A stretch of 8,368 nt of DNA from Firmicutes bacterium UBA3910 (GCA_002391465.1 DGFC01000073.1:287-8654), one strand, 5' to 3'. Positions 1 to 7,092 are shown, counted from the first letter of the stretch. Made by a program: numbers and translations. Notes: generated by a model from the sequence alone, not told the origin.

Positions 1-523
1 TTTGGCCCTCTTCACCAGCTACCGGTTGATGGATGAAGTGGCAGACTCCATCGCCCCCAAACTGGAACAGGAAGGATACTCCCTGTTTATTCAGGGCGAC
101 GGGCCCCGCCTCAGCTTGATCCAGAACTTCCAGGCCGAGCCTAAGTCCCTCCTCTTTGGCACAAACAGCTTTTGGGAAGGGATCGACCTACCGGGCGACG
201 CCCTCAAAGCGGTGGTAATCACCCGTCTGCCCTTTACCGTTCCCGATCATCCGGTAACTGCGGCTAGGCTGAATGCCATTGCAGCTGCGGGGGGCAATTC
301 TTTTCTGGAATACAGTGTTCCCCAGGCAATTCTCCGCCTCAAGCAGGGCTTTGGCCGCCTGATCCGCACCAAGGAAGATGTGGGCGGTGTGGTTATCTTA
401 GACGAACGCATCTTAACCAGCCGCTACGGCAGGCAGTTCCTGCAATCACTGCCGCCGGCCCGTTTTACACGCGATTTAGATGAACTGGCTGACCTATTCA
501 AGCCTTCTCCGCCTGCGGGCTAA
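1..523 (+). CDS. dinG: DinG-family ATP-dependent DNA helicase, C-terminal part (5' truncated by window edge)
   Basis: This is the last 173 or so codons of a superfamily 2 DinG/XPD-type helicase, an enzyme that unwinds DNA with ATP during repair and at replication-transcription conflicts. What is visible is the second RecA-like domain. ALFTSY at the window start fits helicase motif IV. LLFGTNSFWEGIDLPGDAL (residues 50-68 of the fragment) is the motif V region with the family-typical WEGID. QGFGRLIR (115-122) is the arginine-finger motif VI, followed by GGVVILDERI, also typical. The reading frame is open at the left edge and the first codon seen is internal, so the N-terminal domain (Walker A/B, possible Fe-S cluster or fused exonuclease) cannot be judged. 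It ends at TAA 521-523 and overlaps the convergent gene on the other strand by 26 bp. Family assignment is firm. The symbol is less so, because several DinG paralogues exist in Bacillota. Confidence 0.93.
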   Translation, partial: LALFTSYRLMDEVADSIAPKLEQEGYSLFIQGDGPRLSLIQNFQAEPKSLLFGTNSFWEGIDLPGDALKAVVITRLPFTVPDHPVTAARLNAIAAAGGNSFLEYSVPQAILRLKQGFGRLIRTKEDVGGVVILDERILTSRYGRQFLQSLPPARFTRDLDELADLFKPSPPAG

Positions 524-914
524 CTAACTCCACATCATACAAGGGTCCGTTTTTCAACACGCGGACCCTTTTTACTCCGTCGCCCACCGCAATTTCAGTT
601 GGCCTCTGTTTGCGTGTTACCTGATACAAAGTGGAGCGGATCGTAGAAGGATTGACGTCCTGCCTTCTAACTGCAAATACATCGATGACCGCCTTGGCGG
701 GGACGCCTTCTCCATGCTCTTGGGATAAATGGTAGAGGGCTTCAACAATTTGGCTTGTCAAGGAAGGCTTTCTGCCCCTCCTTCCCTCTTCACCCTTTAG
801 AATTCCTTCGATCTTACGCAGTGCATATTCCTTGGAGGCGAGATTATCGTGGAGCTCCTGGATTTCCTTCTGCAGAATCTCCCTGGCCTCCCGCAGCTGT
901 TCCCGATAACCCAT
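498..914 (-). CDS. Hypothetical protein: N-terminal coiled coil plus winged-helix-like domain
   Basis: I do not recognise a named family. The product (138 residues from the start chosen) opens with a charged heptad-like helix over about residues 2-42 that should form a coiled coil. A basic linker follows (GRRGRKPS). Next comes a region of about 60 residues, from TSQIVEALYHLSQEHGEG through PSTIRSTLYQVTRKQ to GDGVKRVRV. Its helices, recognition-helix-like stretch and beta wing resemble a winged helix-turn-helix, so DNA binding as a dimer is a reasonable guess but only inference. Two ATGs are possible, at 920 and 914. The purine run AAAGGGGG abuts the first but sits 6 nt before the second, so I prefer 914. 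It is the last gene of the four-gene minus-strand unit, about 20 bp after the membrane protein. Its 3' end overlaps the helicase gene by 26 bp and contains that gene's terminator. Confidence 0.8.
   Translation of the reverse strand: MGYREQLREAREILQKEIQELHDNLASKEYALRKIEGILKGEEGRRGRKPSLTSQIVEALYHLSQEHGEGVPAKAVIDVFAVRRQDVNPSTIRSTLYQVTRKQRPTEIAVGDGVKRVRVLKNGPLYDVELVSPQAEKA
541..573 (+). terminator. Intrinsic terminator of the DinG-type gene, inside a convergent coding region
   Basis: A perfect 9-bp stem, AAGGGTCCG (541-549) with CGGACCCTT (562-570), encloses a 12-nt loop and runs into a plus-strand T tract (569-573). It begins 17 bp after the helicase stop codon. It lies wholly within the last codons of the minus-strand gene that ends at 498, so one sequence both encodes protein and terminates the opposite transcript. 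Confidence 0.75.
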
Positions 915-937
915 GGCCATCCCCCTTTGTCGTTATA

Positions 938-1984
938 TTACCTATTATGATCTTCCGTCTCAGATAATATTACAGAATCGGGAGAAGTGCCCGGACTGCG
1001 GAGAGCCCAGCGGAAAGCGAGCATGGCGAAGATACCGCCGCCCAATAAAATGGGTATGTAAAAAACTACTGTGCGCCAAAGCACGATGAAGGTAGCCAAG
1101 GCATCATCGGGCAGGGCGTCAAGCACCAAATACGCCATCCCTTCCGATAACCCGGCACCGCCGGGAATGGGTGAAAAAACAGGTGCCAGACCGAACATGA
1201 CGGACACTGCGTAGCGCAGGACGGGATGGTAAACAGAAAAACCACTGAGCAGGGTAAAACCGCCCAGGTAATAAATCCCGTAATAACTTAGGGCGACAAA
1301 AATACAGGCAGCAAGATGGGCCCGCCGCCTCGTCACCAACACGGTATACGCACGCCGGAACTCGGTCAACCACTGGGCCGATCTGGACTTTTTGCTCCTT
1401 TTCTTAAACACCCACTCAAAGAAACGATCGCTCTTGACAATCAAAAACATCAAGCCGATCACAGCCCCAATGTAGACTGTACCGAATATCCTTACATACA
1501 GGAACACCTGGGCCAGATCGGTAGGCACATTTCTAACCAAGGTGAAGAGTACCACACTAAGGAGGACCAGACTCAGCTGCCCCGCCATACCACCTGCAAG
1601 CACAACAGCAGTGGCAGCGGGGGCAGAAAAACCGCTTCTGTAGAGAAAGTAAACTACCAGGACTCCTCCGCCCCCGGCAAAGGGCGTCACCAAGGAAAGG
1701 AAATTAGCGGCGCCCAACACTACCGCTAGCTGCCACCACGAAATACGCCGTCCCATAGCCCGAACAAGCATGCCGATGCGCTGTCCGTCCACAATCCAGG
1801 CTGCCAGCACAAAACCAAGGGCAACAAAAAAATAGCTGAGTGGATAAACCCTCAACTCGTCCAGTATTTCTCCAGGAGGGGCCACCTTCCTGAAAACAAG
1901 ATACAGGGCGAGAAGGCCGCTGCCAAAGGCGACCCCGACTCCCCTCCACGGGATTTTCCAATTTAACTTTTTATCTTCTTCCAT
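938..1984 (-). CDS. UPF0104/YbhN-family polytopic membrane protein (lysylphosphatidylglycerol synthase TM-domain type)
   Basis: A 348-residue integral membrane protein of the family that also forms the flippase half of MprF (Pfam LPG_synthase_TM). About eight hydrophobic segments can be seen, roughly at residues 14-32, 48-68, 84-110, 122-150, 163-184, 222-245, 256-275 and 296-327. Family hallmarks are TPFAGGGGVLVVYFLYRSG (100-118), SPIPGGAGLSEG (271-282, the conserved PxPGGxGxxE motif) and LWRTVVFYIPILLGG (302-316). There is no C-terminal aminoacyl-transferase domain, so it is not a full MprF. Related stand-alone proteins are thought to move or flip lipids or lipid-linked molecules, but the substrate here is unknown. 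The ATG at 1984 is 4 bp after the upstream SpoIID-type gene. GAGG within that gene's last codons gives a ribosome binding site at about 10-nt spacing, so the two are probably co-translated. A basic cytoplasmic loop (KKRSKKSRS, 194-202) supports the topology. Confidence 0.9.
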   Translation of the reverse strand: MEEDKKLNWKIPWRGVGVAFGSGLLALYLVFRKVAPPGEILDELRVYPLSYFFVALGFVLAAWIVDGQRIGMLVRAMGRRISWWQLAVVLGAANFLSLVTPFAGGGGVLVVYFLYRSGFSAPAATAVVLAGGMAGQLSLVLLSVVLFTLVRNVPTDLAQVFLYVRIFGTVYIGAVIGLMFLIVKSDRFFEWVFKKRSKKSRSAQWLTEFRRAYTVLVTRRRAHLAACIFVALSYYGIYYLGGFTLLSGFSVYHPVLRYAVSVMFGLAPVFSPIPGGAGLSEGMAYLVLDALPDDALATFIVLWRTVVFYIPILLGGGIFAMLAFRWALRSPGTSPDSVILSETEDHNR

Positions 1985-1988
1985 TTAC

Positions 1989-3494
1989 TTAGTACCTCAA
2001 CTGATCTGAATGTGTAAATAACTGCATCTCGGGATAATAAGTGCGGAGTATGGTCAGGTAATCGCTTCCCGCTTCCGCCATACCCTTGGCTCCCCACTGG
2101 GCCATACCAAGACCGTGGCCGCTTCCTCCACCAAACAGCGTTACCCCTAAAAGCTTACCCGCCCCATCCCGCTTGGATTCGACGAAAAACATGGCGCTGG
2201 GCAGCAGGGAAAGACCGGTTACAGTGTCATTAATACGCTGGAGCCGCTTCGGCTTCAGTGCCCGGCGGATATTCAGCTCACCCACAATGGTGCCTGTTCC
2301 GCCGCTCGTCTTCACCGTCAAAACCACCACTCGGCCTAGTTCGTCACGCTCCCCCACTTCCACGGCTAGAACTTCCCCTGGCGGTATATCGGTGTTTGAC
2401 CTAAAGAGCTCCGCCAGTTCTTCCGCACTGAAGTAACACTGCCAGCGGTACCAGGGGGACTTGCCCTCCAGGTACAGCTCACTCAAGTCATTCCATGCCT
2501 GTTTACTATCCATAACCCGCCGGGGCGAGGTGGAATAAAAGTAGGTGGAGCCGATGGTGTCATCCTCCTTGGCCAAGATCTGCTCCGCCGTTTCCTGGAT
2601 CGCCCGGGTGGCACTGGCCGCCTCCGGTTGGTTGTTGTAAACTTGGGAGTTGGTGCTGTCACTGACATGGAAGCCTAAATGCCCTTGGCGGGAATAAATC
2701 ACCTGGGCAACGGCATAGGTCCTGGATGCCACCGCTTGTGCTTTGAGTGCTTCCATGGGCCAGCTGATGACCATCTCACTGGGTACAACCTGATACAAAT
2801 ATTCTTCCAAATCCACTTCGTTAATAGCTAAAAAAGAGTCTTCGTCCACAACCGTCAGCTCAAAACGGCCGCGGTAGCGGGGAAAAAACCTGTTGGTCGT
2901 ACCCCGCTGGAAGGAGTTGATCTGAACCATACCACCCTCATCTGCCCAAAGATAGAGCCTACGGTCAAACTCCCAGGGGTTCCCTTCCCCATCGATCAAC
3001 ACAAGCCTGCCAGCCTGGACCGAGACCACAACCTCCTGGCCTGCCACCGCCACAAAGCCACGTCCCGTTCCCGTTTCTTCTACGTACAGCCTGGATGTGG
3101 GTTCCAAGCGCAGTTCCTTGTGTTCTACAGCGGCGAAATTATCTGTAGTGATGGCAACACGGACTGTACGGATATAAAGGGGATCATAAACATCAAACCT
3201 GATAATCTCCCCGTTAAAAACGGTGGCAACCACATCCTCAAAACCCACCAAAACAGCTGCCAGGGGCACTTCCCACACCTGGTCTTCCCAGTGGTGGAAA
3301 CACTGGACTTCCGCCGCGATGGGCAGCTGCCCGTGGTGTTCGAACTCCACAAAATCTCGGGAAATGCGCATTACTTTATCCCCCGGCAGGGCTAAAGGGG
3401 TTGGGCATCCAGCTGCAGCGGCTCCCACCGGGGAGCTGTATACAAGACAAAGGAGGGCCAGGGCTAAGGCCAGGCCCATCACCTTTTTTCTCAC
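1989..3494 (-). CDS. Secreted SpoIID/LytB-domain protein (probable peptidoglycan lytic transglycosylase)
   Basis: The product has 501 residues. A signal peptide covers about residues 1-25 (MRKK, then a hydrophobic core, then VGA). Residues 30-210 are a beta-rich region I cannot assign. The SpoIID domain follows. VVPSEMVISWPMEALKAQAVASRTYA (first half 236-247) carries the Glu equivalent to the catalytic E88 of Bacillus subtilis SpoIID, here E240. The C-terminal signature GHGLGMAQWGAKG spans 459-471. SpoIID cleaves denuded glycan strands during forespore engulfment, and LytB-type relatives act on walls elsewhere. The usual GGxT stretch after the YFxSTS motif is replaced by PRRVMDSKQAW (324-334), which is unusual. 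At over 500 residues it is longer than SpoIID itself (about 340), so it is probably a paralogue rather than spoIID. The GTG start is preceded by AAGGAG at 8-nt spacing. It overlaps the upstream stop by 4 bp (GTGA), indicating translational coupling. Confidence 0.9.
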   Translation of the reverse strand: MRKKVMGLALALALLCLVYSSPVGAAAAGCPTPLALPGDKVMRISRDFVEFEHHGQLPIAAEVQCFHHWEDQVWEVPLAAVLVGFEDVVATVFNGEIIRFDVYDPLYIRTVRVAITTDNFAAVEHKELRLEPTSRLYVEETGTGRGFVAVAGQEVVVSVQAGRLVLIDGEGNPWEFDRRLYLWADEGGMVQINSFQRGTTNRFFPRYRGRFELTVVDEDSFLAINEVDLEEYLYQVVPSEMVISWPMEALKAQAVASRTYAVAQVIYSRQGHLGFHVSDSTNSQVYNNQPEAASATRAIQETAEQILAKEDDTIGSTYFYSTSPRRVMDSKQAWNDLSELYLEGKSPWYRWQCYFSAEELAELFRSNTDIPPGEVLAVEVGERDELGRVVVLTVKTSGGTGTIVGELNIRRALKPKRLQRINDTVTGLSLLPSAMFFVESKRDGAGKLLGVTLFGGGSGHGLGMAQWGAKGMAEAGSDYLTILRTYYPEMQLFTHSDQLRY

Positions 3495-3904
3495 AACTTC
3501 TGCTCCTTTTTCAATCGACGGTGTTGCTTAAAAGCACAATTATCTTCAACATAGATCAGCCCACGGGCCTCAACCAACTCCCGTGCTTCTTGACTGGTAA
3601 TACCCTCCTGCAGCCAAACGGCCTGTACATCCTCTCTGCTCAAAACGTCCTCAACTACGGCAGGAACCTCCGCTGAGGGTCTGAAAATGATCACTAGATC
3701 CACCTGATCATCGATTTCACTTACCTTGGCGTAGGTCCTTTCCCCCAAAAGATCTCCCTGGACAAAAGGGTTGACCGGAATGATCTTGTACCCATGCTGC
3801 TGTAGGTACCGGGGAACACTGTGGGCCGCCTTGGCCGGATCCCTACTTACACCGACCACAGCAACGTTCTTCAACTGCAGAGCCTTTTCAATAGCAGTGT
3901 TCAC
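3491..3904 (-). CDS. CoA-binding protein (YccU-like, CoA_binding_2 family)
   Basis: A small Rossmann-fold protein of 137 residues, the usual size for this family. The N-terminal nucleotide-binding strand and loop VAVVGVSRDPAKAAHSVPRYL starts at residue 14. It is followed by YKIIPVNP (39-46), the VDLVIIFRPS strand (68-77), and the C-terminal signature VWLQEGITSQEA (97-108) with GLIYVEDNC (115-123). Members bind CoA or related nucleotides and resemble the CoA-binding domain of succinyl-CoA synthetase; the cellular role is not well established. The start is a GTG at 3902-3904, preceded by AAAGGGG at 7-nt spacing. The frame stays open upstream to 3964, but that extension would run through the divergent promoter and lacks family similarity. 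It is the first gene of the four-gene minus-strand unit and overlaps the SpoIID-type gene by 4 bp. Confidence 0.9.
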   Translation of the reverse strand: MNTAIEKALQLKNVAVVGVSRDPAKAAHSVPRYLQQHGYKIIPVNPFVQGDLLGERTYAKVSEIDDQVDLVIIFRPSAEVPAVVEDVLSREDVQAVWLQEGITSQEARELVEARGLIYVEDNCAFKQHRRLKKEQKL

Positions 3905-3920
3905 ATACAAACCCCTTTCT

Positions 3921-3948
3921 TTGTTTAAGTATGTAAGTGTGATATAAT
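3921..3948 (+). promoter_or_regulatory. Sigma-A-type promoter of the exonuclease gene, extended -10
   Basis: A perfect -10 box TATAAT (3943-3948) carries an extended TGn element (TG at 3940-3941). A modest -35, TTGTTT (3921-3926), sits 16 bp upstream. Transcription would start near 3955, giving a leader of about 27 nt with AAGGAG at 3969-3974. Confidence 0.75.
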
Positions 3949-3970
3949 ATGAGATAAATTGCACTTTGAA
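3944..3970 (-). promoter_or_regulatory. Possible promoter of the minus-strand four-gene unit, weak
   Basis: On the minus strand TATTAT (3949-3944) is a five-of-six match to a -10 box, with TTCAAA (3970-3965) upstream at a short 15-bp spacing. It overlaps the plus-strand -10 box. Transcription would begin near 3937, about 33 nt before the GTG start. The -35 is poor, so this is tentative. Confidence 0.35.
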
Positions 3971-3981
3971 GGAGAATAACT

Positions 3982-4830
3982 TTGCCCGAAACCTGCCTAA
4001 TCGTCGACAGCTTTTCCCTAGTGTATCGTGCTTTCTTTGGTTTTCCCACTTCCATCAAGAGGCAGGATGGACAGATAATCAACGCCGTTTTAGGCTTTTA
4101 CAATACCATAAGCTCCCTTTTAGAGCAGTTCCAACCCTCTTATTTCATCGTGGCGGCCGATCATCCTGAGCCCACATTTCGTCACCTTCTTTATTCGGAC
4201 TACAAAGCCCAAAGACCTCCCATGCCCGAAGAACTTCGCAGTCAACTTCCCCTGATCCGGGAATTAATTGACAGCCTGGCGGCACCTGTTGTGCAAGTAG
4301 CTGGCTACGAAGCGGATGATGTGATTGGCACCCTCAGTCGGCTCACACCGGACGGTGTTCACTGCTACATTGTGAGTAACGACAAGGACACACTGCAGCT
4401 GGTGACCGATGACGTGACGGTAATTTCCCTCAACACCAAGGCGAACAAGATGTACACGCCTGAGTTGGTAACCTATGAGATGGGGGTTGCCCCCCAGCAG
4501 ATTCCGGAGCTGAAAGCGCTCATGGGCGATGCCAGCGATAACATCCCGGGTATACCCTTGGTGGGCCCAAAAACGGCCTTGAAATGGCTGCACACCTATG
4601 GTTCACTCCAGGGAATCTTAGCTAACGTTCATCTCCTGCGGGGTAAGGCAGGTCAAAACTTGGCGGAACGGCAGGAAGAGGTCCTGCTCTACCGGGATCT
4701 GGCCACCATCAACTGCCGCGTACCCACCCTCTGCTGTTGGCGGGCAGGCCGCGTACAATTCGATGAGAACAGGCTGCGGGCTACCCTAGATTCACTGGGA
4801 ATCAGGGCATCGGTTCCGCGGGTCAGTTAG
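3982..4830 (+). CDS. Stand-alone 5'-3' exonuclease / flap endonuclease (PolA N-terminal domain type)
   Basis: A 282-residue nuclease of the FEN/T5-exonuclease family, which removes RNA primers and 5' flaps during lagging-strand maturation and repair. The metal-binding acidic residues are all visible: D9 in LIVDSFSLVYRAFF, D60 in FIVAADHPEPTFR, E110/D112/D113 in GYEADDVIGTL, D134/D136 in VSNDKDTLQLV, and D183/D186 in LMGDASDNIPGIP. A helix-hairpin-helix follows (GIPLVGPKTALKWL, 190-203). The helical-arch segment YSDYKAQRPPMPEEL (71-85) is also typical. No polymerase domain follows; the gene ends at TAG 4828-4830. It therefore resembles YpcP of B. subtilis or Xni rather than PolA. The start is a TTG at 3982 with AAGGAG at 7-nt spacing. 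A later start would remove D9, and an upstream in-frame ATG is followed at once by a stop codon. A strong terminator ends the transcript, so it is probably monocistronic. Confidence 0.93.
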   Translation: MPETCLIVDSFSLVYRAFFGFPTSIKRQDGQIINAVLGFYNTISSLLEQFQPSYFIVAADHPEPTFRHLLYSDYKAQRPPMPEELRSQLPLIRELIDSLAAPVVQVAGYEADDVIGTLSRLTPDGVHCYIVSNDKDTLQLVTDDVTVISLNTKANKMYTPELVTYEMGVAPQQIPELKALMGDASDNIPGIPLVGPKTALKWLHTYGSLQGILANVHLLRGKAGQNLAERQEEVLLYRDLATINCRVPTLCCWRAGRVQFDENRLRATLDSLGIRASVPRVS

Positions 4831-4834
4831 GACG

Positions 4835-4867
4835 AAAAGGGCAGCCTTTTGGCTCAGCCCTTTTTTT
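4835..4867 (+). terminator. Intrinsic terminator after the exonuclease gene
   Basis: AAAAGGGC (4835-4842) and AGCC (4843-4846) pair with GGCT (4851-4854) and GCCC plus following Ts (4857 on), with a TTTT loop and a 2-nt CA bulge. Seven Ts follow at 4861-4867. It starts 4 bp after the stop codon and separates the exonuclease from the FtsA-like gene. Confidence 0.9.
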
Positions 4868-4929
4868 GATCGCAACACTTCACTAGAAAACCGACAGGAT
4901 CCTGCCCATTGGATGTGGAAATATGGGGC

Positions 4930-4939
4930 GAGGTGAGGT
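4930..4939 (+). promoter_or_regulatory. Doubled ribosome binding site of the FtsA-like gene
   Basis: GAGGT occurs twice in tandem, at 4930-4934 and 4935-4939. The first has an 8-nt gap to the ATG at 4942, the better spacing; the second has 2 nt. In 4868-4929 I see no convincing sigma-A promoter, though one must lie here or the gene relies on read-through. Confidence 0.6.
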
Positions 4940-4941
4940 AG

Positions 4942-7092
4942 ATGAGTACTGGAGACATTTTCGCCCTAGATATCGGAACGCGAAAAATTGCCGGTTTGAT
5001 CATGGCGCCAAGTGAGGAAGGGTATGTGATTAAACACGCCAGTATGCACCAGCAGCTGCCTGGGGCAATGGCGGATGGCCAGATCCACCACATCGCGGCA
5101 GTTGCCAGGGTGATTGGCAAAGTAAAGGCCGAACTGGAAGAAGCCTACGGTGCACCTTTGGAACGGGCTGCGGTGGCGGCCGCAGGTCGCTCCCTGATTA
5201 CTGCCACGGGCCAGAGCACGCTCACGTTCCCCATCAGCCAAACTTTCACAGCCGACACAATCCGCACGCTGGAATTGGACGCAGTTTGGGATGCCATCAA
5301 CAAACTCTCAGGCCTGGACGGTCGGGGAGTGATGGACAGCTACCTCTGCGTAGGCTACAGCGTCATCCAAAACTATCTAGATGGTGAACCCATCGGTTCC
5401 CTCCTCAATCATCAAGGCAAAGAGGCACAGGTTAAGGTTATCGCCACCTTCCTGCCCCGCATAGTGATTGACTCCTTAGGTACTGCCCTTGAGGACGCTG
5501 GTTTAATTATGGATTCCCTCACACTCGAACCCATTGCAGCCATGCAAGTGGTTATACCCCCCACCATGCGTATGCTGAACATCGCCTTGGTGGACGTTGG
5601 GGCGGGCACATCGGACCTGGCCGTTTCGGCCGAGGGGACGATTAAGGGTTACGGTATGGTTTCCTATGCGGGCGACGCAATTACTGCAGGCATCGCAGAG
5701 AGTTTTCTCTTGGATACCAAAATGGCGGAGAAGGTTAAGGTAGAGATCAGCCCCGAGAAAAGGTGCCAATGCACCGACGTGTTAGGCAATACCCTCTCCC
5801 TCACCTACCAAGAAGTGCTGGAGGCTATTGAACCGCGGGTACAAACGCTGGCGGAGAAAATAAGCGAAAGACTCTTGGAGCTGAACGGCACAGCGCCCAA
5901 AGGGGTAATCCTGATCGGGGGCGGCAGCCTCACCCCGGGGTTTGATACAGCCCTAGCTCGCTGCCTGGGCCTGCCCGCCAATTTGGTGCGGGTACGCAGC
6001 CGAGACAGCCTGGAGAACGTTGCCGGTGTGCCTGAATTTGCTGGGCCCCAGGCGGTTACACCCATCGGCATCGGCGCCACCCACCTGGGGGGCGGTGGTA
6101 TGCAGCTGATTCGGGTAACGGTGAATGAACAGAGACTTCAGGTATTGAGGATGACGTCGTCAACCGTGGGCGATTCCCTACTTTATGCCGGCATTGTCCC
6201 CGGCGAGTTCGCCGGACGGCCTGGTCCCGCTTACACAGTGGAACTCAACGGCCGCTGCATCACCCTAGCCGGAACTCTGGGTAATCCTCCCCTCCTGCTT
6301 AAAAACGGAGAGGAGGCCTCTTTGGATACCCCCATCAACGATGGTGACCAGATCACGGTCAGAAAAGGTAAACCGGGGCACGAACCCCAGATCACCTTGG
6401 GTGAATTTACTGAAGCGCGGGATTATACCTATGAAATTACACTCAATGGTTCACCCTTAAAGGTGGAACCGGAGATTTTGGTTAACGGCAATCCCCGCCC
6501 GTTAAATTACGTCCTGCGGGATCGGGACACTATCACTGTACGGCCAATAACGAATTTCAAGGGTCTTTTTGACCACCTGCAGATTCCGTTGGAGAGGGAG
6601 ATTACCTTCTTCCTCAATAATGTGGCAAAGACAGCAGCGGAGAGGCTGGAGATCAGGATAGATGGGGTGCAGCATCCCCTGAACACGCCGCTTAGGGATG
6701 GAATCTCGGTGGAATATGAACGGAAGGGACTCAGCCTCCGTGAGATCCTCAACCCACAGGAAAAGCAGATGCAAGGTATAGAAGTGACGATCAACGATCG
6801 GAAAGTAACGCTGCAGCCCAAACACCCCGATCCGGTGGTAAACGGCCAAAAGGTTTCTTTTGATTATAAAATAAGGCCCCACGACCGGGTAGAATTCACA
6901 CCGGAGGCACCTGGGACCTTAAATCATTTCATTGTGACCGATATTTTCCGCGTTTACGAGCCAGAAGAAGAGTTCCTGGCTAAAGGGGGTATTATCCTGC
7001 TCAATGGAGTTGAGACAGGCTTTACCACCTCCATTAAACACGGCGACATTCTCCAACTCATACCCTACGGTGCGGAGACAGCAAACTCCTGA
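4942..7092 (+). CDS. FtsA-like actin-fold ATPase with C-terminal array of beta-grasp-like repeats
   Basis: The product has 716 residues. Residues 1-385 form an FtsA/PilM-type actin-fold ATPase. Phosphate-1 loop is DIFALDIGTRKIAGLIM (5-21). An FtsA-like 1C segment begins at AAVAAAGRSLITATG (76-90). Phosphate-2 loop is IALVDVGAGTSDLAV (214-228), and the adenosine motif is GVILIGGGSLTPGFD (321-335). Canonical FtsA is about 400-440 residues and ends in an amphipathic membrane helix, which I do not see here. Instead residues 390-710 hold four to five repeated units of 40-75 residues with the pattern 'VxLNG ... L ... DGDxIxV', at about 433-473, 498-533, 555-591, 614-651 and 683-708. Short helices separate some of them (GLFDHLQIPL, LSLREILNP). 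This resembles tandem ThiS/ubiquitin-like beta-grasp folds. It is probably a cytoplasmic scaffold in cell division, shape or a pilus-like system, but the role is unknown. It overlaps the convergent DUF3298 gene by 28 bp. Confidence 0.88.
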   Translation: MSTGDIFALDIGTRKIAGLIMAPSEEGYVIKHASMHQQLPGAMADGQIHHIAAVARVIGKVKAELEEAYGAPLERAAVAAAGRSLITATGQSTLTFPISQTFTADTIRTLELDAVWDAINKLSGLDGRGVMDSYLCVGYSVIQNYLDGEPIGSLLNHQGKEAQVKVIATFLPRIVIDSLGTALEDAGLIMDSLTLEPIAAMQVVIPPTMRMLNIALVDVGAGTSDLAVSAEGTIKGYGMVSYAGDAITAGIAESFLLDTKMAEKVKVEISPEKRCQCTDVLGNTLSLTYQEVLEAIEPRVQTLAEKISERLLELNGTAPKGVILIGGGSLTPGFDTALARCLGLPANLVRVRSRDSLENVAGVPEFAGPQAVTPIGIGATHLGGGGMQLIRVTVNEQRLQVLRMTSSTVGDSLLYAGIVPGEFAGRPGPAYTVELNGRCITLAGTLGNPPLLLKNGEEASLDTPINDGDQITVRKGKPGHEPQITLGEFTEARDYTYEITLNGSPLKVEPEILVNGNPRPLNYVLRDRDTITVRPITNFKGLFDHLQIPLEREITFFLNNVAKTAAERLEIRIDGVQHPLNTPLRDGISVEYERKGLSLREILNPQEKQMQGIEVTINDRKVTLQPKHPDPVVNGQKVSFDYKIRPHDRVEFTPEAPGTLNHFIVTDIFRVYEPEEEFLAKGGIILLNGVETGFTTSIKHGDILQLIPYGAETANS

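Noticed and set aside
1316..1729. Plus-strand open frame of 137 codons opposite the membrane protein gene
   Set aside because: It is antisense to a convincing gene, low in family-like content, and lacks a supporting start signal.
3949..3957. ATG-AGA-TAA mini-frame before the exonuclease
   Set aside because: The ATG lies upstream of or at the predicted transcription start and has no ribosome binding site.
3905..3964. N-terminal extension of the CoA-binding protein to an ATG at 3964
   Set aside because: It would read through the promoter region, adds residues unlike the family, and the GTG at 3904 has a well-spaced AAAGGGG.
6502..6882. Minus-strand open frame of 126 codons opposite the FtsA-like gene
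   Set aside because: A shadow of the beta-grasp repeat coding region with no recognisable protein features.
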